64,000 nt of DNA. Source: Opisthocomus hoazin. Its lineage: Eukaryota > Chordata > Aves > Opisthocomiformes > Opisthocomidae. Positions 47,701 to 61,812 of this stretch are shown here, in pieces. The translations under genes were made by a program, and so were the position numbers. A model generated the notes under the pieces. It worked only from the letters and a program-made list of their open reading frames with translations. It was not told the origin of the DNA and did no database searches. The stretch lies in the NCBI RefSeq assembly GCF_030867145.1, contig NC_134433.1, positions 13,157,216 through 13,221,215 of the forward strand, read 5' to 3'. Positions within the stretch are counted from its first letter, which is position 1. Each line of letters opens with the position of its first letter.

Positions 47701-50700
47701 AGCAGGGATTATTTACAGGAAATAAAAACAGTTAAAGAGTTAGAATGAAATCCTGCCCATACTGAGTCAACAGAAATGTTGCCACTGACCTCATTAGCCA
47801 GGTTTTGCCCTTAGATAAAGAACCACAATTCTCTTGCAGTATGACTAGCAGATTAATATTCAACAACACCAGTTTATCTTTCCCTACAGAATCCTTTGTT
47901 CTTATGCAGCTGGCCTAAAAACTTTGCGCCACAAGTTTGAATTTCAGTGCAAGACAGACACTGGCCTATGCTCCTTTTTAGCCTGTTTGCCCAACATGGG
48001 CACTCCCGCTTGGCTTAAGCATGTTCTGAAATTATTATTTTTGCCTCCATGTTCCTTATAAGAATTTTCTTTCCATCTGCTTACTCAGCAGCAACCTTAA
48101 GGCATTTCAGGCTACTGATGTACTATAAAATTAACACTGTGCTCATATGTATCATAAAGAATATGCTCCTTTAACCCTGTCCTTCAAAAATCCATAAGCA
48201 TTCACTGTACTTCAGTGATTCGCCATATGCTTTTGAAAAGAAACATTTTGTACCTGCCACCACAATACAGGAAAAATGCCAGCTTTCCAGGAGAAAACAT
48301 TAACTAATTTACACAAAGCCTTAGGTGGTCTATTAGCCCTGCATAAAAACAAGAACATGTAATTACTGGGTCCACAGACAGAATTAAATTTGATTGACTA
48401 CAAAGAAGGAATTAGTGGAGCAATTAACAACAAAATCCAAGTAAAATCCTCTGATCAGGAACCCATGGCCTGGCTGAAGGATGCTGACAGCACAGTATCT
48501 ACCTCTGCTGTCCCGAGAGACGTCTCCGCACCAAACCTTTAACCCAGCACAACGAGTTAAACTTCTGTCCACAGCACTGTTCAGCTCTCTGCTGAACTAC
48601 TGTGGATTGCGTAAGCTACAAAACCAACAACCGTACAACCAATTCAGGACAGCACTGTCTTCTGGTATTGTTAATTTTGTCAAATCATTGTTTCTCCTCT
48701 GTTTCTGGACATGGACAGCAGCCACCTGAGATGGTTGCTCCTCTGTGGCTGATGCCTTTTTGGAAGGACACCGTGTCGCTCACCAGCGCACCATGTACCT
48801 AGCTGAGCAGTGTGGCAGATGCTGTCCTGCAAGCGTGATGGAATGGTTGCTCTGTAGGCTTAAGTTCATTAAGATAATTGCAATTGGTCAGAGTCACAGG
48901 TGCACAGTTAAATTTGGGGTGGCAAAATCCATCCAAAAGAAAAGCGTCTCCACTTTCCAGCTCCCCAGCCACACGGGTTTATTGCAAGTATTTTGCCAGT
49001 GCCTGCGGTAAGGCGGGAAGCTGGGGTGTTTCTGTCGCAGCTTCCGTCCACACTTTGATTTAATGCCCTCTATAAGCAATTGCATCTCAGTGCTTGTAAT
49101 AAGAAAATGTCATAAAAGTACCTGCTGCCTGGTCCAACAGCTTTTGGCATTGACAGGTCAAATTTACAGCTTTAATTCAGGAGTCTGGAAGCCTGGTATT
49201 CTGTACACACTTAGAAAAGGGCTGAAGGAACAATATTTTATAAAATGTTCACCTGTGTTCAGTGACCCATGGAGGATATAACCCCTCAGACCTTGTGAAA
49301 TGACTTGCAGACAAATGCATAGTCCAGATTATCCAGTGGCAAATCACAAAATCCTAGTTAAACCTTTGTGTGCCTGGATATCCTGGCTTGAATGTCTTGC
49401 CTCCCTACAATTAAGAGGTGAACTTTCAGCAGCTTAATTGAACAAGTGCTCAACTGGGTTCTGTCAGCCTCTCAAGCCTGATTTCTCAATCACGTATACA
49501 ACAAGCTGCATTTCAAAATTGTTTCCTGCTCTTGCATTTCTACAACTTTTTTCCTAGCAGAATTATTTTGCTGAGGGATGGAGCAGCTGAAATACACAAA
49601 CAATTATCAATTAATTCACCACCAGCACCTGATTTGCTCTTGCTGCTTTTTGCGCAACTTCAGAGCAGGATGAGGTTCTTCCGTGGCCACAAGATGTGGG
49701 TGGTGCAGAGGGCAGCTTCCCTCATGCCATGTGCTTGTGTGCCATGGGCTGAGGGTCTGCCATAGCTCCAGGAGTATTTGGCATCCTCATTAAAGCCTCA
49801 AACTGCCACCGAGTCAGAAAAATTACCGGCCTCTCTCCAGACTAAAATCGGTAGCATTTAGGGGGTTAAACTCTGACCTCTGAGGCCTGCCCCTTGCACC
49901 GTTTCCCTTATCAGCATTGGCACAAGCCCTTTCTCCAGAGGATTCCACCTATTTTAGTGAGCCAGAATATGGGCAGCTCTGGGGCCAGGGCCAGGACAGC
50001 TTGCATGCTGAGGGCAGGTCAGATTTGATGTGTAAGAAAAACAGCTGGTTTTATCAAGCAGCTTCTGTAGCAATGGTGATTTGATTTTCCAGGTATTTAT
50101 CTGTGTTCTTCGAAATGGTTTATAAAACACTGTGGAGTTGTTACTGCACTGAGCACTGTTATATATGTATAAGGCTGGCACGGTAAGCCTAACACAGCCC
50201 TGGATTTCTAATGAGTGAAAAAGACTGTCGAGTAGAAATGTATATATAACTTCACCGATTTGAGGAAGGACCAGATCCTTTCTCCCAGTTCTGTATCTAT
50301 ATCTACGAAGTCTCAGGACATAACATTTAGAGAGTAGCATCAATCAAGACACGATTTGCCCCAAGTTTATTGGCACAAGACTGGCTCAGACACGCTGGTG
50401 AGCATGGGGCAAGGCAGAGAGGTGACAGCCCAGCCCACACACCTTGACCAGCAAGGAAGGAGACAGGATGGAGGTGGGACATGCCATAAGCATCCATAGC
50501 AGGAGGAGGAAAGTGCCTTTGAGAGCAAGTGTGATCTTCCTAGTCTTGATAACCAGGTGAACCAGGCAGTTCATTACACAGATGCAGGGAAGGCAGACAT
50601 GGAGTGCATCTTTGCAGACAGGGACTGTGGCTTGCTTTCTGCAGGAGTCACGATATATTTCTCCAAAACAGCACAGCTGAAACACAGAGCTAAGTGCGGC

Positions 50701-51297
50701 CATATGAAAGGCGCTGAGATACACACGCCACTTGGGAGACTTTGGACAAAACAGCTACAGGATTTCTTTTAGGAAAATACGAGCTGTGCGTGTGGCTGCC
50801 ACGCACAGGACAATATCACCCTGCTGAGCACAGCAGGTCAGCAGGAGCTGAGTAACGAAGCGTTAAGCAGAGGTGAAGGGAGGCAGCACCCCAGCCATTT
50901 CCCAGGCTGCTCCCCCATCACAGGGATAGGCCAGCTTCGGCACTCCTGTTTCTTCTGCAATCCAATTTAAGTCCCACGTCTCTGTTACCGCTGTGTTCCC
51001 AGGGGTCATGTTTGGGGCTGTTGTAAAATGCAGGCATGCTACCATTGCAAACGTGCCCAGTCTGTGCCATATATGCAGCTGTTTAATGAGGCCTGCTGTC
51101 ATTACAGCAAAATGACTCAAGGACTTTCTTAAAAAAGCCTCTTATTTATAGTATCATAGATTACCTTAATGTCTTTTTACTGGGAGGTCCTTTGAAACAC
51201 TGTGCAAACACTACAAGATGAGAGAATCTAATAAGTAAAACAGAAATATCGGATGGGAGTGAAAGCATTTGTTGGAATTTACTGAAATCTTCAACAG
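38786..51297. other. Gene-poor stretch
   Basis: About 12.5 kb without a recognisable gene. Open frames are short, mostly lack an ATG start and match no family I know. A GC-richer segment lies at 45.0-46.1 kb. A short tandem direct repeat (CTTCAGAAGTGGC twice) is at 45343-45375. Confidence 0.4.
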
Positions 51298-51574
51298 AGG
51301 AGTATTTTTATGGGAAGTATGCACTTCTGAGCTGGAGTTTTACAGCGTATCTTGCACACGGGAGTCAGTGCAAGTGTGTACTCTGGAACAGATTCCTGAT
51401 GGAGAATTCTATGTGCGAAGTGTAAAGTTTAGTAGGGATTTTGTCCTACCAGAAAAACTACCTGAAAAACAACATTACAAAGTAATGTTATTATTCACCC
51501 AAATATTTAGAAAGCAAGAGTTACTTTTCCAGGCAGTGTCTGTTTTTGAGGAGAATGTCAAAAAGCTGTATTGA
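51298..51574 (+). CDS. Possible orphan terminal exon (unrecognised; faintly ML-domain-like)
   Basis: After a possible acceptor (GAAATCTTCAACAG) an open frame runs 91 codons to TGA: SELEFYSVSCTRESVQVC, LEQIPDGEFYVRSVKFSRDF, VLPEKLPEKQHYKVMLLF. There is no upstream ATG in frame, so it would need 5' exons. The Cys spacing and the G-x-Y ... F-x-x-P ... Y-x-V-x-L pattern recall lipid-recognition ML domains such as the GM2 activator, but this is a weak, remembered resemblance. Could be a decayed exon or chance. Confidence 0.2.
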
Positions 51575-54500
51575 TATCTAGCCCTCTTCAAAGCTTTACA
51601 TAACCCTGACTATAATTTAATCTTTCACCTATGCCACCTCACTGTGAAGTTTTCCTTCCTATTGAGTTTCATGTGTTTTCTTTCTGCTCTCAGTTTTATA
51701 CCTGCTGTTATTCCACGACTTACCCAGAATTATCTCTGACTTCTACTGGCACATCAAACTCCTTCCATCCTTTCCATCACATTTCAATTGACATCCTCAC
51801 TTTTTTGTAAAATACAGACTAAACTTTTGTATTGTGTCCCTTTTTTATTTTATGACATTAGTTTTATTATGTGCTTTAATCTGTAGGGGAGAGATGGAAA
51901 ATTTTATTTGTACCAGCCTCTGTGTGTGTTAGTGCAGGCTTTCTCTTGCCAGGTAAACATAGCCTAGATGAGCCCTCCATGAACTATAGCTGTGGATCCC
52001 TGTTTGAACAAGAAAAATATTTGAAGTGCCTGTCTGGTGAATAAAGGAGATATCTGGGGTATGCTGATTTAAACCTGGTCAGGTCCTCATGTTGCTGCAG
52101 TGGATAATTACAGGTGGAATCTTAAACGGAAGTGTATTAATCAGAGTAGGATCTGCTGCCAATGTGCTTCCCGTCAAAACTGAAACGGCAGCAAGGAAAT
52201 GAAGCGGTAATGACAAGGCTTCCATTTAGCCTCTGAATCTTTTTTTCTTAGGTATCCATATTTTAATGAAATTTATATGCTTTTTAATGTAGGAGATATT
52301 TTGATGATCTTAAATACAGCCTCTAATTAAACATTCTGTAATTAAACTTCTTGGTTTAGCTATGTAATATGCGAAGGAATTAGAGCAAGCCTTATTCCTC
52401 CAGGTTAAGCCCTACATTAACTCAAAGACGTGCAGGGAAGACAGTTTCTAACACCAAGTTTCACATAGCAGTCATGGGAGCAGAAGGATGTCCCTATACC
52501 AGAGAGCCCCTGTGGAGCAGAGCAAAGGAGAGCCCATGCCACTTGTGCCGTGTCGAGCCCGACGGGCTGGATGTTCTCCCAGCCCAGCAGCCCACGTGCC
52601 TCTTGGCCTGGCTTGGTTGGAAACCCTTGTCTCTCTTGACTGTTTACTCATTTACTTTTTCCACAACCTTTGATGAAATTCCCATATGGGATGTGGCATT
52701 TGTGAGCCATAGATTACTTTAATCTGAAAAGAACGTTTTGGAAATCATGCAGAAGACACAAGTATTCTGGGTTTCGAATGTCTTCATTCTCACATGCCGA
52801 TGTATAACATTGCATCCTAGAAAAATACATTTTAAATAACAATTTTAATTAATTTGTGGAGGGTCTGGCTCCTGTCTTACAGACAGATCTATGCCATACT
52901 CGCCTTTGTTTGCCACATCTGTTAAACTTCCATTATTTTTTCCATGGTGTAAATGATCTCATTTCTGTTGCTTTCCCTGTAACACAGTGCCATGTTCATT
53001 CCTCCTTCAAAAATTTCAGAAAGAGAAGCAATTTATAAGAATGACAAGAAAATGGCTTCTTATTTGTGTACACCACAGCAATCTGGCACACAGAAAGAGG
53101 CTCTGGTGAGATTCACAATTCTTAATACCCACTGCATTTCAAGCAGTCCAGATTTAAAAAAAAAAAAAAAAAAATCACATCGACCAATTTGATCGTAAAG
53201 ATTCTAATTCAGCACAGGTTAATTGAGAAGTCAGATTTCCTGCTATCATTTCTGGAGAGGAGGGAGATAAGCGAACACAATGACTCTTTATCAACAATAT
53301 GGGGACTTCATTTAAAGAGAGCGCATTAGGTTACAGGCTAGAAGATTAGTAGCAATCAGACTGCTCTCAGAAAAGAAAATGCACTGGGTAATAAAGATAG
53401 AAGGCATGAAGCTGGATGCATAGAAATGAGTTTTGATGCCAAATATTACAGGTCAAATCTGAGCTATCTGTCAAGTTGGCACTGATCATTGCCGATGCAC
53501 AATTATTCTTATTCACCTGTGATCAGGTCATTTACCACTATCAAGTCAATGGCTCCTCCCTTCTAGTTCTTAATGGCATTTTAATGAAAAAAAAAGTCCA
53601 TCTATTATCTCTTTGAGATCACTAACCATTGTATTATAGTACATAGTATATGAAATACATTTACTTTTTCCCAATCACCCGTAAAAAGATATCAGCTCTT
53701 ATTCTGTTTCTTAGCCACAGCTCCATAAATCTGAGTGCAGTTCTGCATTTAAAGGTGGCAGGCTTATTTTTCCTTTTTCTTTGTGTGCCATGTGTTTTCC
53801 ATACCAAAAAGTGCCTGTTTTGTTGCAAGTGACAGAAGGAGAATTTAAAGGGATGCTAGAGGATCATAAAGACTCCCCTCTACCCAATCCCAAGCATGCA
53901 TTTGCCTTATTGTTCTGCTGACTAAAGAATTAGAAACTATTAATATTGTCTCTGCTGGCAGGTCAGAAAAATACTTATTCTGTAGTCGAGTAGATTAATC
54001 CGAAGGGGCAAATAACCCTGCAAAGCCGTGCAAAAGCTGGCTGTCTAACCAATCCATTTTATAAACCCAGCTGTTTTCAATCTGCTAAATGTTAATCTCA
54101 CGATACTTCTTTTTATGCGTAGTGAAATTATTTCAACATGTATTTGAACTATTAGAGAATTCATATAATTAGCGCAGTTACTATTCTTTATGAAGGAGCC
54201 TTTTGAATGAAACCCTATCTGTGAGTTTGTCAGTCATATGCTCACATTAATTATCGAGGCATACTAGGACCTCTTGCCATTAGCTATTTTGATGGGCTCT
54301 CTATACTGCTCAACTTTGGCTATTCTTTTCAAAGAAACATACAGTGAAATCAGAGGCAGTGTAATAATACGAGGTAAGTTATAAACCAAATGCTGACATT
54401 ATTCTGTGATGAGAGCCTGAATAAACTGATCTTTAGGCTTCAAAGACGATTGAAGGGTTTGGTCTAGGGAAGACACGGAGCTCTTGTCCTCTCTGCACAA

Positions 54501-57500
54501 GGACAGGGACTCTCTAATGCTCGGTGCCCTCCCTTGAGAGGCAATCTGAGTGAAACTGTTAAACTACAAAGCAGTTATCACCACATTACGCCCGATGACT
54601 AATTGAGGTTCCTGGACAGACCAGAAGGAGTGGGCAGAGTTTGAGGTCAGAGGTAATGTTTTGCAGAGCCGTGATGGATGTGTAGAACAGGTTTGCAAGT
54701 GAAGGCACTGAATCTAGTCTCTGAGACTTACTCCAGCAAAAGCTGGGTAAGTCTATGAAATGTAGTTACAGTTAGCCCTTTTTCCTGAAAACTGGAGAGA
54801 TTTTTTGCTTCTTACACACACCCCTCTTACGTCTTTTCTTGGCATCACTTTGGTCTCCTCTGATAAAGAGCTGGTTTGAAATGTGACAGCTAGACTGTGA
54901 GTTTTAAGCCGAGACCTCTTTCATGACAGGTGCTGATGGGCTCTGCTATCTGGGCTCACTGTGTGAAGAATAATGGCTTGTGAAAGGAAGGTTACAAATA
55001 AGGTCATGAAGCAGCTCAGGAAGCCTTGCATTGGATCAAGGATCTTAAAGGTTATAGGAGGGCTGCAAAAACTTTCCTCTGGGGCTGCTGACTTACAGAT
55101 CAGTGTCATGATTATAACCCTATGTTGATAAATCATGTTGATCTACCATTTGCAAAAGGCTTTAAGAGCACTGTTGGTGAGTCATGTTCCTGTGAAATGT
55201 TAGATCAAATCCATAAGAAAAAAAAAAGCAGCTTATGCTTTCCTGTATGTGCTGCTGGCATACATACTAAGTGGTAGCTGGACCGTGCCATCCGAAAGGA
55301 GGACCTCCACCCCAGGGAGCTGCCCAGCCTTAAAGCACAGCGCTCAGGGGAGACTCTTCCAGTTTTGTGACTCGCCACAGACATCCCAGATGCCCTAAGG
55401 GCCATTTAGCCCCTGAATCCTTAAGCAAAGTCGCTTTGTGTAACTGTAGTAGATTTTGACTGTGGGAACTGGCTGGCAGAGAATACGCGTAGTTGCAGAT
55501 GGCTGTGCGTAAGCCACACAGGGTTTATCGTGGGGCTGAAGGATGCTTCATTGAGAAGTTTGGTATGAGACAAGGGAGAAGAATCAGTTTAAAATTAAAA
55601 AGGGGATTTTTCAACTCATCTTTAATATTTATAAGGCTCCTTTTGCCTTACAGACAAATGCTCAACGAGAAGATTGAAAGCTGCTCATCCTTATTTCTTT
55701 GCCCTTAGTTCAGCTTCTCATTGTTTATACTACTCTAAGTAAAATAACTGTTCTGGAAATGCAGTCACTTACAAAATCCAGCCTCCTGAGCCTTAAACAG
55801 CAGAGACGTCCTGCTATGTTTGTTCCTTTGTTGTTGCTATGGCATTACCACACATTTTTCCATGTAGGAAAGGAAATCCCATGGAGACCAGATAATAAAG
55901 GCTTGAATTTCCAGGGCACAGTGTCCGTCTCGCCTCTTGACCTGTTTGACACCCTCTTTCACCAAACCTGCATTCACTGAATCCAAATAAACAGCCAACC
56001 ATCAAAGGAAATATTTTAAAAGGATTGCTCATGGTTAGCCTTGATGAAATATACATTGGAAAACCTGCATTTTAATCACGTTTGGAGTTATGCACTTCAA
56101 AAATGGTTTTGTTTAACTACATCAGACTTGTCATTCTGGGAAGTTTCCTTCCGTAGGATGCCTGCATTTAAAAGTCAAGTTAACCAAACCCAAACAAATT
56201 TCCCAGGAGGCTGTAACAAACCAGACAAGCATCTCACACGCTTGTCATCTGACCTCTGCACTGTACCAGGTGTATCTGCCTGCTGTCTGGAAGAGTCCGA
56301 GATGCTGCGTGTTTATACACCATCACCAATTCTCAACAGGGTGTCATGAGGTTTCATCAAAATATTATCACTCCATGTTGCTTGTTGGGGCAGCCTTGGC
56401 TTAGACTCTTCACTTGGCTTGACACTAGTTTACAAAGATTAATCCCATGTCCTAGCCAAAGTCTGCTCTGCCAAAAGCCCCCAATCATTCTAGATTGCAC
56501 AGAAATGTTGTGCCTTGGTTTATCTTAGAAATAGCTATTTCATAGTGTTACTTGAAATTATCCTTTGCATATATGTTAAAATTCGTATGTTAATGCAAGT
56601 TTGTAAAATGCTCTGGGACATTAATCCTATGGAATTTTTCATTCAGGCCAATACACAAGGTTGTTGTCATATGCAATACCATGGATCTTCAACTTATTTG
56701 AATGCATATCTAGTTACAATTTAAGTGTCACTTGTTGATGTAGTTACTGGGGAAGAATGAACAGTTCACAACTGACTAAAGAGCAAATGTCTCAGAATTG
56801 TTCTGACGCAAAATAGCATGGTGTATTTTGAGCCAAACTTCTTGGCGTTCCTTTGTTATCTGTCTTGCACTGCTGTCATTTCTGTGTAACATAACTCAAA
56901 GGCACTGGCCTAGCAATCCAGTCATATTAAAAGTGTTTTGTATCCTCTCATCTTTCAAAACCACATCCCATATTGCATATAGGATATTGCAGCCGTAAGA
57001 CATATCCAGCTAGCACAGGATAATCTGCCACAGGCAACATACAGCTTGTAGCCTTCCAAATTCTTCAGACAACGCAGGAAAACAAAGAGCAGCCTTACAG
57101 ACTTAATAGACTTTTAATGGATTTGATGGATTCTGCATCAGCAGTTTCTAATGGAACATCTAAAGAGGAAAAATTTCCTTCCCATAGAGATTCCTAGGAG
57201 AATGTGAACTGACAGTGCAAAGACTCCTATTTGCAACGCTTTGATGCTGCAAGAGAACTCAATGGCAAGACTCAAAGTCTTCATCTCTTCTGAAAAGTCA
57301 TTGAGTTTTCAGGGGATAGTAACTGAGCCATGTCCGTGCTGCAGGCTTGTCACGTACCACAGTAGTCAATAGTAGCAAAAGGCATCAGTAAACCACGTGA
57401 AGTCCATGACCTCCTTGCTCAGGGCCATTTAACTCAACTCCCCAGTGCCGGTGAAGAGAAGGTGCAGAAACTGGGGCTAGAAGTATGCTCCCATGCCCAG

Positions 57501-60500
57501 AGCGAGGATATGGTTTTAGATGGGGACTTGTTCTGCAGTTACTAAAAAGAAGACAAAGCCTCAAATTCTTTTGTAGAATCCAGATAGGCAGCGGTGGTAA
57601 TACATTCCTCCTAGTCACATATCCTTGACCGCATTATTTTTGCATAATCTTTTAACTTCAGCTATTGATAAATAAATTGGTTTGCAAATCAGAGAGTAAA
57701 TCACCATTCACTTCTGAGCTACTATTGTGCCTCTCATTTGTAAGGCAGCTTTCAAGCTTGTTTTTTAATCAGTTTGGCTGACATTTTGTTTTCCTACTAT
57801 TATTTATGAGCTGTATCTTATGAATGGATTATGTAAAATAGTTTAATTCCAGTTGTTGCAATTTCTCAGATGCCATCACACAAAAGCTTGCTTCAAGTAG
57901 AACACTCAGGTCCAGATTTTGTTCTCAGTTGTGCTGATACAAATTAGACCATCATCCACTGAGATCAAAAGGTCTTTCCTCAGACAATTATAAGCATTTA
58001 GGAAAAAATCCAAGCAATGCTCTTACAATAAGCAAAGACACATCACTACCTCCCAGCAGCAGATTTCACAGCTGTGGTTAACCCACCTATCCAGTGTCCT
58101 CAGCTCAGTAACTGAACCTGGTGATTCTTGTTGCAAGGAATTATCAACTGCATTCAGCTGTGACTTGACTGCTTTTGTTAGAATATGTCAGAAATGTGGA
58201 TGGATGGATTTTATAACAGTTGCTTTCTAAGATTTTGGATGCACTCAGTCACTTTCAAGCAAATAAAACCTCAGTGGCTAATTAAAGCAAGGCATTAGTC
58301 TCTGATGGCAGGTGTTAGCTCTGTTCTGTGAGAGAGTAGGCTACTACTGTAGAAAACTAGCAGCTCTTAAGCCTTTGCGTGTAAAAACTATCTCCAGATG
58401 CCAAAAATCTTGCCAATTATTGCTCTCCATTTCACAGGTTTCTCTGATCTCTCAGGGTCTGACTTCACACCTGAGTGTGGAATGGAGAACTTGTGAAAAC
58501 AAGAGCTTTGTTGCTAAGTAGCATTTGGAATGCATTTTTGCTATTTATTTCCCTATACTAAATGACAGTTCGTTTTTCAGGATGAAGCATGCAATGTGGA
58601 CTGCAGCAGCTGCAGAATCATGCAAAAGAGAGAGAAAGAACAGTGACTACCAATTTCAGCTTCATTTTGGCTTGCTCATGTTATTGCTCCGTGGTTGCCT
58701 GGACTCGGGTCACTTGGCCGAGTGCCCAGTTCCTGCGCTCTTCCAGTGTTTTGTGGGACCCAGCCTGGTGTCAGAGCAGCAGCTGGCCCATGGGAAGCCT
58801 CACAGGGAAGCAGCCTTTGCTCTGCCACTTGCAAGCCAAACTGGTTTTCATCTTTCATCTCAGCACGTGGAAATAGGTACGGTTAATTTGTATGACATCG
58901 TAGTGACAACACAGAGTTGTGAAGATGACAGATGTCACAAAAGCCATTACAGGGCAGTTTTTCAAAGATGACTGCAGAGTGCAAGGCAAAAGGCACACAG
59001 TGTGCGTGTAAATGAGGCAATTACAACCAGAGGCATGCAGACTGCATGTTCGCAAAACTGCAGCTCCCTTGTTTGAAGAAGTGCCTCTGAGCTGAGTTAT
59101 GCAGGGCTTTCCAGGCTTGCCTGGCTTTGCATTCAGGCAAGGAGAGCAGGTGGGACCTGCATGGCCCAAACTGATGCCTGAGGCCTTGCACTGCATGGCC
59201 AATGAGTTTTGCTGGTGCTTTGCTGGACCCAGCACAACTCCTCCCTGTTTGAACTACAAAGGTCCCACAGACCAGCCTTTCCCGGGAGTCAGGAGTAATC
59301 CTGCACAAGGCCTTCAACAGTAATTTACCCTTATTTAGAAAGGCATGTTATTCTAATGGTGTACCACACTAGGCATGATACAGTTTAAGTGTTCTTCACT
59401 GGTTATAAATGTGACCTTCATTAACTCGTCTTTCTGCGCCTAGATCTACAGGAACAGCTCATTGCATTTTCAATTTAATTTAATTTGAATGATAATTTAA
59501 AAGTTGTTTGATGCAAATGCAACCATCTGCATCCTCGCAGCTGACACAGTTTTTACAGATGAGTTTTCCGGCAGGGGTGGAGGGGAAACTTGATGAAGAA
59601 TAAGAGTCAGGGGCTTTGCAAGGTGTAGAGCACCCCAGGAGTAAGCTGTGAGTGCCTGGGGGCTGAAGGGGAAGAGGAGAAGAGCTAAGCCAAGCAACTG
59701 CTTGTTGCCAAAGTTGTATGCGACTAAGTATGGAGCAGTGATTGCAAGTCATCAAGCCACCCCAGCTCACGGTGCTGCTTGTCGTCTGAGCCACGGTAAC
59801 TGCCCCATCCATGCATGTGCCAGTCAGAACTGCTGCAATACAAAATGCGTGGGAGCTTAAACTGCCAGGAGGGGCTGAGCCAGGTTCTCTGCTGCCTTGT
59901 GCATGGCATTTCAGTGCCTAGGCAAAATATTGGCAATGGCTCTTGTTATGGTTTTAATTACTGTTAGTAATGATGCTATCCTCAAACTAAAAGCTCACAA
60001 TGACTTTGGGTGGGAGGTGTAGAAAAACTCTCTTGTTTTGCTATGACTGAATCTAAGGTGTAGGTTTCTGGAAGCAAGTGCCTGCCCCTCTGTTGTGCAC
60101 TATGCAGTGCTGGATGCTCAAAAGCGGTAAATAGTAATAATAACAGTGCTAATGGCTGTTTGTTCCCAGTCACTACTTGGCTGCCACACTTTGAATAACT
60201 TCATAAAATTGAAACTCTGAAATGTTGCACTGACTTTTCCAGAATTTGGTCTGGATTGATTGCTGACTTCCTCCTAAAGTAATATGATAAAATGGACTCT
60301 GTGTCCAATTCAAGCTCTTGAAAAGGAGCCAGGGGAACCATTTTGCCCCTAATGGTTCCCTGCTGGCAGCCTTGGTCAGGTAGGATGGAAGGGGAGCTCC
60401 TTGCCGAGCCCTCACACTGCAGCAGCAGTGCTTCTACCCTTCACTCCGGGGAGTTGTTTGTGCTTGGAGAATGACATCTCATGTGGCTCCGACAAAACCT

Positions 60501-61789
60501 ACATCAACTCTACTGGAAGGGCTAGCAAAGGGAAGGGAGCTGGGGAAGGAATTAAATTACTTTCTGTCTTGTACCCTGAAAAATCTTCTGTATTTCATAT
60601 AATGCTTTTTTTTTTTTTTTGGCACCTGTGTGCAACAGCCGTTGCACTGGTGCTTATGGGAATGTGGTTGAAAGCTTTTAGCTAAATCTGCAAGCATCAT
60701 CTCCTTTGCCATTGCAAATCTGGGTGAGGGAAATGAGAAAAATGACCCTTTCTAATAAGGAGGAGTGGTTGGGTTAGCATTGTCTATGGCTCAGGAGACC
60801 TGGTGTTAATCCTTAGTACAACTCTATATTCCTGAGAGGCCGAATTCTCGCTTCTGATTTCTAGTGAAACTCGAGCGTTACCACCATCACCATTCCTGTA
60901 AGAGCAGACCATGCACATCTCTGCTCTATTCTGGGGGTAACACAGTGTGCTGCTGTCTTCTCAAAAGCATAAAGCAAGTGTGTGCTACTTCAGCACAGTG
61001 GAGCTGTAAGCGTGGTCTATGCCAAGGCCCTACTGAGGAAGACAGATCCCTTATTAAAATGAGCATGCACATTATGAACTGTAGAGTTTATTGTCTTAAA
61101 GCTAGGAACTGGATGAAATATTGTTGGAAAAACAGCACAGCAGATTTTTGTTGCAGGGACTTAACTACTGATGTATTTATCTGATGTTTTTGTTGCCCCT
61201 CATTTAAAACCATGTGTCCTGCTATTTCGCTTGTGCTCCCTAAATTGGGACATGACAGATCGCAACAACTTTGACAGCAAGAGCAACTGCCTAGAACTCC
61301 CCATACGGCTCAGTTGTCTTATTACGTCGTGTTTCAGGTGCCTCTGAGAGCTGTGTTAGTGGTTACCAAAGCTTGGAGATACTTGTATGGCTGCATCTTG
61401 GGTAGAAAGATGCACAAATGACTGCTAAAACTTGGTCCCATTTGAAGTTCACCTTACAAGCAGTCTGTCAGCGTTCCTGGTGTTCTATCTGACAATAGAA
61501 AATTAAATGTAGCAACCTGGTTTCTAATGGCTATATCTACTCTGCAAATTATATTTTAACTGTATTTATGGGCATTAAAAATGTTATTTAAGTCAGCTCT
61601 TGGAATCAAGAAAGAGAGGTCTCTGGTTTTCCTATGAGATCAGACTGAGTAAATAAGGTGAGTAAAGAAGTTGAGAAGGTGGTTGGGAACAGTTTTAAAT
61701 TGTGGCTGTAAGGCTGATTTTTGATCCTTCTGCTATGTGTCAGTGCTGCTTCTCACCGAACCCATTAGAGAAACACTTAACAGAACAAG
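51575..61789. other. Gene-poor stretch with regulatory-looking AT-rich blocks
   Basis: No exon recognised. 52.2-54.4 kb is CpG-poor with repeated TAAT cores. A19 run at 53156-53174 and T15 at 60606-60620. Confidence 0.4.
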
Positions 61790-61812
61790 CCCCCCCCCCC
61801 CCCCCCCCCCCC
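61790..61812. repeat. Poly(C) tract, 23 C
   Basis: Longest homopolymer in the window, followed by GGGAG. Candidate i-motif/G-quadruplex. Confidence 0.92.

Noticed and set aside
50386-50724. Hydrophobic Cys-rich minus-strand open frame as a possible LHFPL 5' exon
   Set aside because: No LHFPL motifs (no conserved Trp or PYW-type motif), no phase-1 donor at its end.
58525-58971. 148-codon plus-strand open frame
   Set aside because: Begins with TTG, internal ATGs have no splice or family context, and overlapping open frames exist on both strands as expected from local GC content.
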